Shown: positions 61,837 to 64,000 of the stretch, one piece after another
Position numbering within the stretch: position 1 is the stretch's first letter
How the letters are laid out: every line of letters starts with the position of its first letter
From: Lysobacteraceae bacterium NML91-0213
Lineage (GTDB): Bacteria > Pseudomonadota > Gammaproteobacteria > Xanthomonadales > Xanthomonadaceae
Reading direction: 5' to 3'
Length of the DNA: 64,000 bases
Assembly: GCA_002798175.1 (NCBI GenBank)
Contig: NWQL01000002.1
Location: forward strand, 490,733-554,732
Notes under the pieces: generated by a model
What the model saw: only the letters and a program-made list of their open reading frames with translations
The model's database searches: none
Told to the model about the DNA's origin: nothing
Translations under genes and position numbers: made by a program

Positions 61837-62523
61837 ATGGCGACGTACAAGAAAGCCGACGACACCCGCACCGCGACCCCGCCGCCACCGCCGCCCGAAA
61901 CCTCGTTCCAGCGCGCCCTCGGCGAATCGGCGCAGCAGATCTGGCTCGCCGGACTCGGCGCGCTCGGGCGCGCGCAGGAGGAAGGCGGCCGGTTGTTCGA
62001 AACCCTGGTACGCGAGGGCCGTGAGGTCGACCGCAGTGCCCGCGGTGATTCCGGTCCACATGCCGATGATGTGCGCGATGGTCTCGGGTCCACCATCGAT
62101 GACGCCCGGGAACAGGTCACCGCCGGCTGGGAGCGCCTCGAACGCCTGTTCGACGGCGGTCTGCAGCGCACCCTCACCCGCATGGGCGTTCCGACCCGTC
62201 GCGATGTCACCGAGCTCAATGCGCGCATCGAGGCGTTGACGGCCGAGTTGCGCGCGCGCGATGCGGCGGCGCGCCGCGAGAAGGCACGCCGCGCCAGTGC
62301 CGACGACACCGCCGCCACGCCACGTGCACCAGGCGCCCGCCGCGGCCGCCCAAAGGCGACCCCCGCCGGTACCGCGACCTCTGCGGTCGCGCCGGGCGCC
62401 GCCACGTCGTCGCTGTCGACCGCGGCAGCGGAACCTACCGCCACCGGCAGCACGGCAGGCCCCGCCGGCGCATCCGCCACCCCGCTGCCGTCGACCTCCA
62501 AGGGTCCGGTCACCGGCGCCTGA
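61837..62523 (+). CDS. Phasin family protein (PhaI/PhaF type)
   Basis: 228 residues. A phasin core of about 120 residues contains QQIWLAGLGALGRAQEEGGR, LFETLVREGREVDR and a long amphipathic helix, with VPTRRDVTELNARIEAL forming a leucine-zipper-like end; the tail is Ala/Thr/Pro-rich with a basic patch (RRGRPKATPAGT). In pseudomonads PhaF/PhaI coat polyhydroxyalkanoate granules and a basic tail binds DNA. GGAG precedes the ATG at 61837. Storage-granule function is inferred from the family and the adjoining gene. Confidence 0.88.
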   Translation: MATYKKADDTRTATPPPPPPETSFQRALGESAQQIWLAGLGALGRAQEEGGRLFETLVREGREVDRSARGDSGPHADDVRDGLGSTIDDAREQVTAGWERLERLFDGGLQRTLTRMGVPTRRDVTELNARIEALTAELRARDAAARREKARRASADDTAATPRAPGARRGRPKATPAGTATSAVAPGAATSSLSTAAAEPTATGSTAGPAGASATPLPSTSKGPVTGA

Positions 62524-62547
62524 CGACGAAGACGTCACGCTCGACTA

Positions 62548-62571
62548 GGTGCCGCCGCAGGCGGCGCCTTT
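62548..62571 (+). terminator. Terminator-like hairpin after the phasin gene
   Basis: GGTGCCGCC (62548-62556) and GGCGGCGCC (62560-62568) pair with one G-T wobble around GCA, followed by TTTAA. Confidence 0.55.
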
Positions 62572-62642
62572 AACCCCCAGCGCGAATCCGTCTATCCTGC
62601 CGACCGCCGGCCGCAGGGGACCGGCCTCGAAAAGGGGTTGTC

Positions 62643-63587
62643 GTGAGTGCAGTACTGCAGTGGGTCGTCACACTGGCGGTGATGGCGGCGGTGGGGATCC
62701 TGGGAACCGTCTATGTGCGCGGCGTGCTGATGCGCCGCGACGAGACCGCCGCGGGCATCCGTGCGCTTGCGGCGATGTCCTGGCGGGAATTCCTGCACCT
62801 GGTGCTGGAGGCCATGGCCCGTCGCGGATTCACCCGCGTTCTGGACAGGGAGGTCGCTTCGGGCGACAGCGAGTACACCCTGGGCCGCGGTCAGGAACGC
62901 TGGCTACTGGCGTGCAAGCACGGCAGCGCCTACGTGATCGGCAAACTGACGGTCAACGAGCTGGTCAGCGACGTGCACATGGCCAATGCGACCGGTGGAC
63001 TGCTGGTCACCCAGGGGCGGATCGACGACAACGCGCGCGCGGCTTCTGCCAACCAGCGCATCGAACTGCTTGATGGCGCCACCCTGTGGCCGGAAGTGCG
63101 CGAGCTGGTCAAGCCTGCCCAGCTGGAGGCGATCTGCGCAGGCGCCGCCCAGCGCGCCCGCCAGCGCACGCTGATGGTCTGGTTGGCGGCGCTGCTGGCC
63201 GGCATCGCGACGTTCATGGTGGTGCCCACCCTGCTCCCGCCGCGCACGGAAGCGTCCGCGGCGCCGACGGTGTCGGTGCCTGCATCGGGTCCGCCCACTG
63301 CACCATCCGGCGATACCCTCGAGGCCGAAGCGACGGATCTGTCGCCGGAGCAGCAACGCCAGGCCGCCATCACCGCGATCGCGACGCTGCCGATGGTCGA
63401 CCGCGCCCTCTGGACCACCCAGTCCACGCTGGAGGTCCATCTGCTCGATACCGACGCCGACCAGGCGTTCGAGGCGCTATGCCCGCTGATCGTCCGTCAC
63501 TCGGCGATCTCCTCGTCCCGGATCCAGCTGACGCCTCCCCCGGGCAGCGCCGCGCAGGTGCGGTTCCGGCAGTGCCGGAGCTACTGA
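62643..63587 (+). CDS. Membrane protein with degenerate Mrr-like restriction-endonuclease domain
   Basis: 314 residues, GTG start. A first membrane helix (about 4-26), then a domain like Mrr_cat: WREFLHLVLEAMARRGFTRV, GDSEYTLGRGQERWLLACKH, GKLTVNELVSDVHMANATGG, LLVTQGRIDDNARAASANQR, ELLDGATLW. In active Mrr folds the second part reads like D-G-G-V-D-L and Q-C-K; here the core Asp is Thr79 and the Gln is Ala90, so cleavage is probably lost. A second helix (about 177-196) is followed by a Pro/Ser linker and a C-terminal domain with two cysteines. Function unknown; it may bind nucleic acid or act as a scaffold. Confidence 0.72.
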   Translation: MSAVLQWVVTLAVMAAVGILGTVYVRGVLMRRDETAAGIRALAAMSWREFLHLVLEAMARRGFTRVLDREVASGDSEYTLGRGQERWLLACKHGSAYVIGKLTVNELVSDVHMANATGGLLVTQGRIDDNARAASANQRIELLDGATLWPEVRELVKPAQLEAICAGAAQRARQRTLMVWLAALLAGIATFMVVPTLLPPRTEASAAPTVSVPASGPPTAPSGDTLEAEATDLSPEQQRQAAITAIATLPMVDRALWTTQSTLEVHLLDTDADQAFEALCPLIVRHSAISSSRIQLTPPPGSAAQVRFRQCRSY

Positions 63588-63858
63588 CGACCGGCTACGG
63601 CATCGCCCAGGCGGTGTCACGGCCTGGTCATCCTGCTGCCATGGTCCGATCATCAGCCCGCGATTGAATGTGCCGCGAGCGGAATCGACCCGCCGCACCA
63701 GAGCACGTCGTGTCCATGAAGCACTACGCCCGGTTCGCGTCGGCTGCGTTTCGCCTGTCAGACCTGCCCGCACGCCCGGCACCACGTGGCGGGCGTTGGA
63801 CGTCCGTTGCGCCAGCAGGCAGGCAATCGACAGCGTTCTTCTCTCTCCCCTCCCTTGG
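63588..63858. other. Gene-poor stretch before the strong terminator
   Basis: No open frame here looks like a protein; those present run through the following terminator. The stretch could hold an untranslated RNA ended by the 63859-63883 terminator, but no clear promoter pair was found. Confidence 0.4.
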
Positions 63859-63883
63859 CGGGCCTCCGGGCCCGTTTTTTTTT
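63859..63883 (+). terminator. Strong intrinsic terminator with nine-T run
   Basis: CGGGCC (63859-63864) and GGCCCG (63869-63874) pair around TCCG, followed directly by nine T residues (63875-63883). It is the strongest U-run in the window and no protein gene lies immediately upstream. Confidence 0.85.
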
Positions 63884-63926
63884 GGTTCTTCGCGGATCAG
63901 CGGGGAGCCTTCAAGGACCGCCCTTA

Positions 63927-63957
63927 CCCTTGAGGCCTGATTTTCAGGGCTCAGGGG
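63927..63957 (+). repeat. Long hairpin next to a ribosome-binding site
   Basis: Bases 63927-63940 and 63944-63957 pair over 13 positions with one G-G mismatch and a TTT loop. TCAAGG at 63911-63916 can instead pair with CCTTGA at 63928-63933, so two folds compete. The hairpin ends two bases before the GAGG site of the next gene. Confidence 0.5.
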
Positions 63958-63964
63958 TGAGGTC

Positions 63965-64000
63965 ATGCTGGACCGCAAGACGATTGAGAAGCTTGGGGGC
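63965..64000 (+). CDS. Start of an unidentified gene, cut by the window edge
   Basis: Twelve codons, MLDRKTIEKLGG, with GAGG (63959-63962) before the ATG. Codons AAG, ACG, ATT, GAG, AAG and CTT are less GC-rich than the surrounding genes, hinting at transferred DNA. KLGG endings at this place occur in small phage-type DNA-binding proteins, but twelve residues cannot decide it. Confidence 0.4.
   Translation, partial: MLDRKTIEKLGG

Noticed and set aside
63664..63940. Overlapping open frames of about 90 codons near the right end
   Set aside because: They run through the nine-T terminator and contain low-complexity Arg/Pro translations.

Overview
This is a 64 kb stretch of high-GC bacterial chromosome made almost entirely of tightly packed housekeeping genes. 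Gene content and order point to a gammaproteobacterium of the Xanthomonadaceae/Lysobacteraceae (Lysobacter-, Luteimonas- or Xanthomonas-like). The clues are ndk-rlmN-pilW-rodZ-yfgM-bamB-der, rpsA-ihfB-lapB followed by polysaccharide genes and galU, the AguA/AguB route, TAGAAT-type -10 boxes and convergent hairpin terminators. The assignment is from gene order and protein similarity recalled from memory, not from a search. No rRNA, CRISPR array, insertion sequence or complete prophage was seen; the only RNA gene found is one tRNA-Ser(UGA).

Layout. 1-9993: the 3' end of cheB, orn, a DUF2721 membrane protein, tadA, a YjlB-type cupin, the guaB-small membrane protein-guaA operon, folD, a DUF1244 protein, a secreted DUF2272 protein and a rhodanese-MoeB fusion. 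10068-18036 (minus strand): moeA, der, bamB, yfgM, rodZ, pilW, rlmN and ndk, covering envelope assembly, cell shape, type IV pili, ribosome maturation and nucleotide balance. 18257-22578 (plus): a PsrA-like TetR regulator followed by a two-gene fatty-acid beta-oxidation module. 22650-30709 (minus): galU, a nucleotide-sugar dehydratase, a WecA-type glycosyl-phosphate transferase, lapB, ihfB, rpsA and cmk. 30839-34749 (plus): the zinc-independent L36, a BamE-like secreted protein, agmatine-to-putrescine enzymes AguA and AguB, and a TraB-family membrane protein. 34866-42618 (minus): a three-gene RND efflux operon with two permeases. 43072-52151: two c-type cytochromes, a TonB-like repetitive membrane protein, nfuA, phhB, rluC, rne and a GacA/UvrY-type response regulator. 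52230-64000: tRNA-Ser, a LysR regulator, serS, two TonB-like proteins, aroA-serC, msrP-msrQ, an FHA protein, two PHA-granule genes, a membrane protein with a degenerate Mrr-like domain, then a strong terminator and the first codons of an unidentified, lower-GC gene.

How the genes work together. Several adjacent sets form pathways: IMP to GMP (guaB, guaA), fatty-acid oxidation under PsrA control, agmatine to putrescine (aguA, aguB), molybdopterin activation and molybdenum insertion (moeB, moeA) with a molybdoenzyme (msrP) elsewhere in the window, serine and chorismate synthesis (serC, aroA), UDP-sugar and glycan assembly (galU, dehydratase, transferase), and PHA granule proteins. Translational coupling by 1-4 base overlaps is frequent.

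I did not find a clear new biological system. The observations most worth a second look are: a promoter plus intrinsic-terminator hairpin in the ndk leader; a PsrA-type operator over the promoter of the beta-oxidation regulator; a paired RND permease set with different proton-relay residues; a membrane protein carrying a probably dead Mrr nuclease fold; a small Cys-pair membrane protein locked between guaB and guaA; and the terminator/hairpin-rich, lower-GC boundary at the right end.
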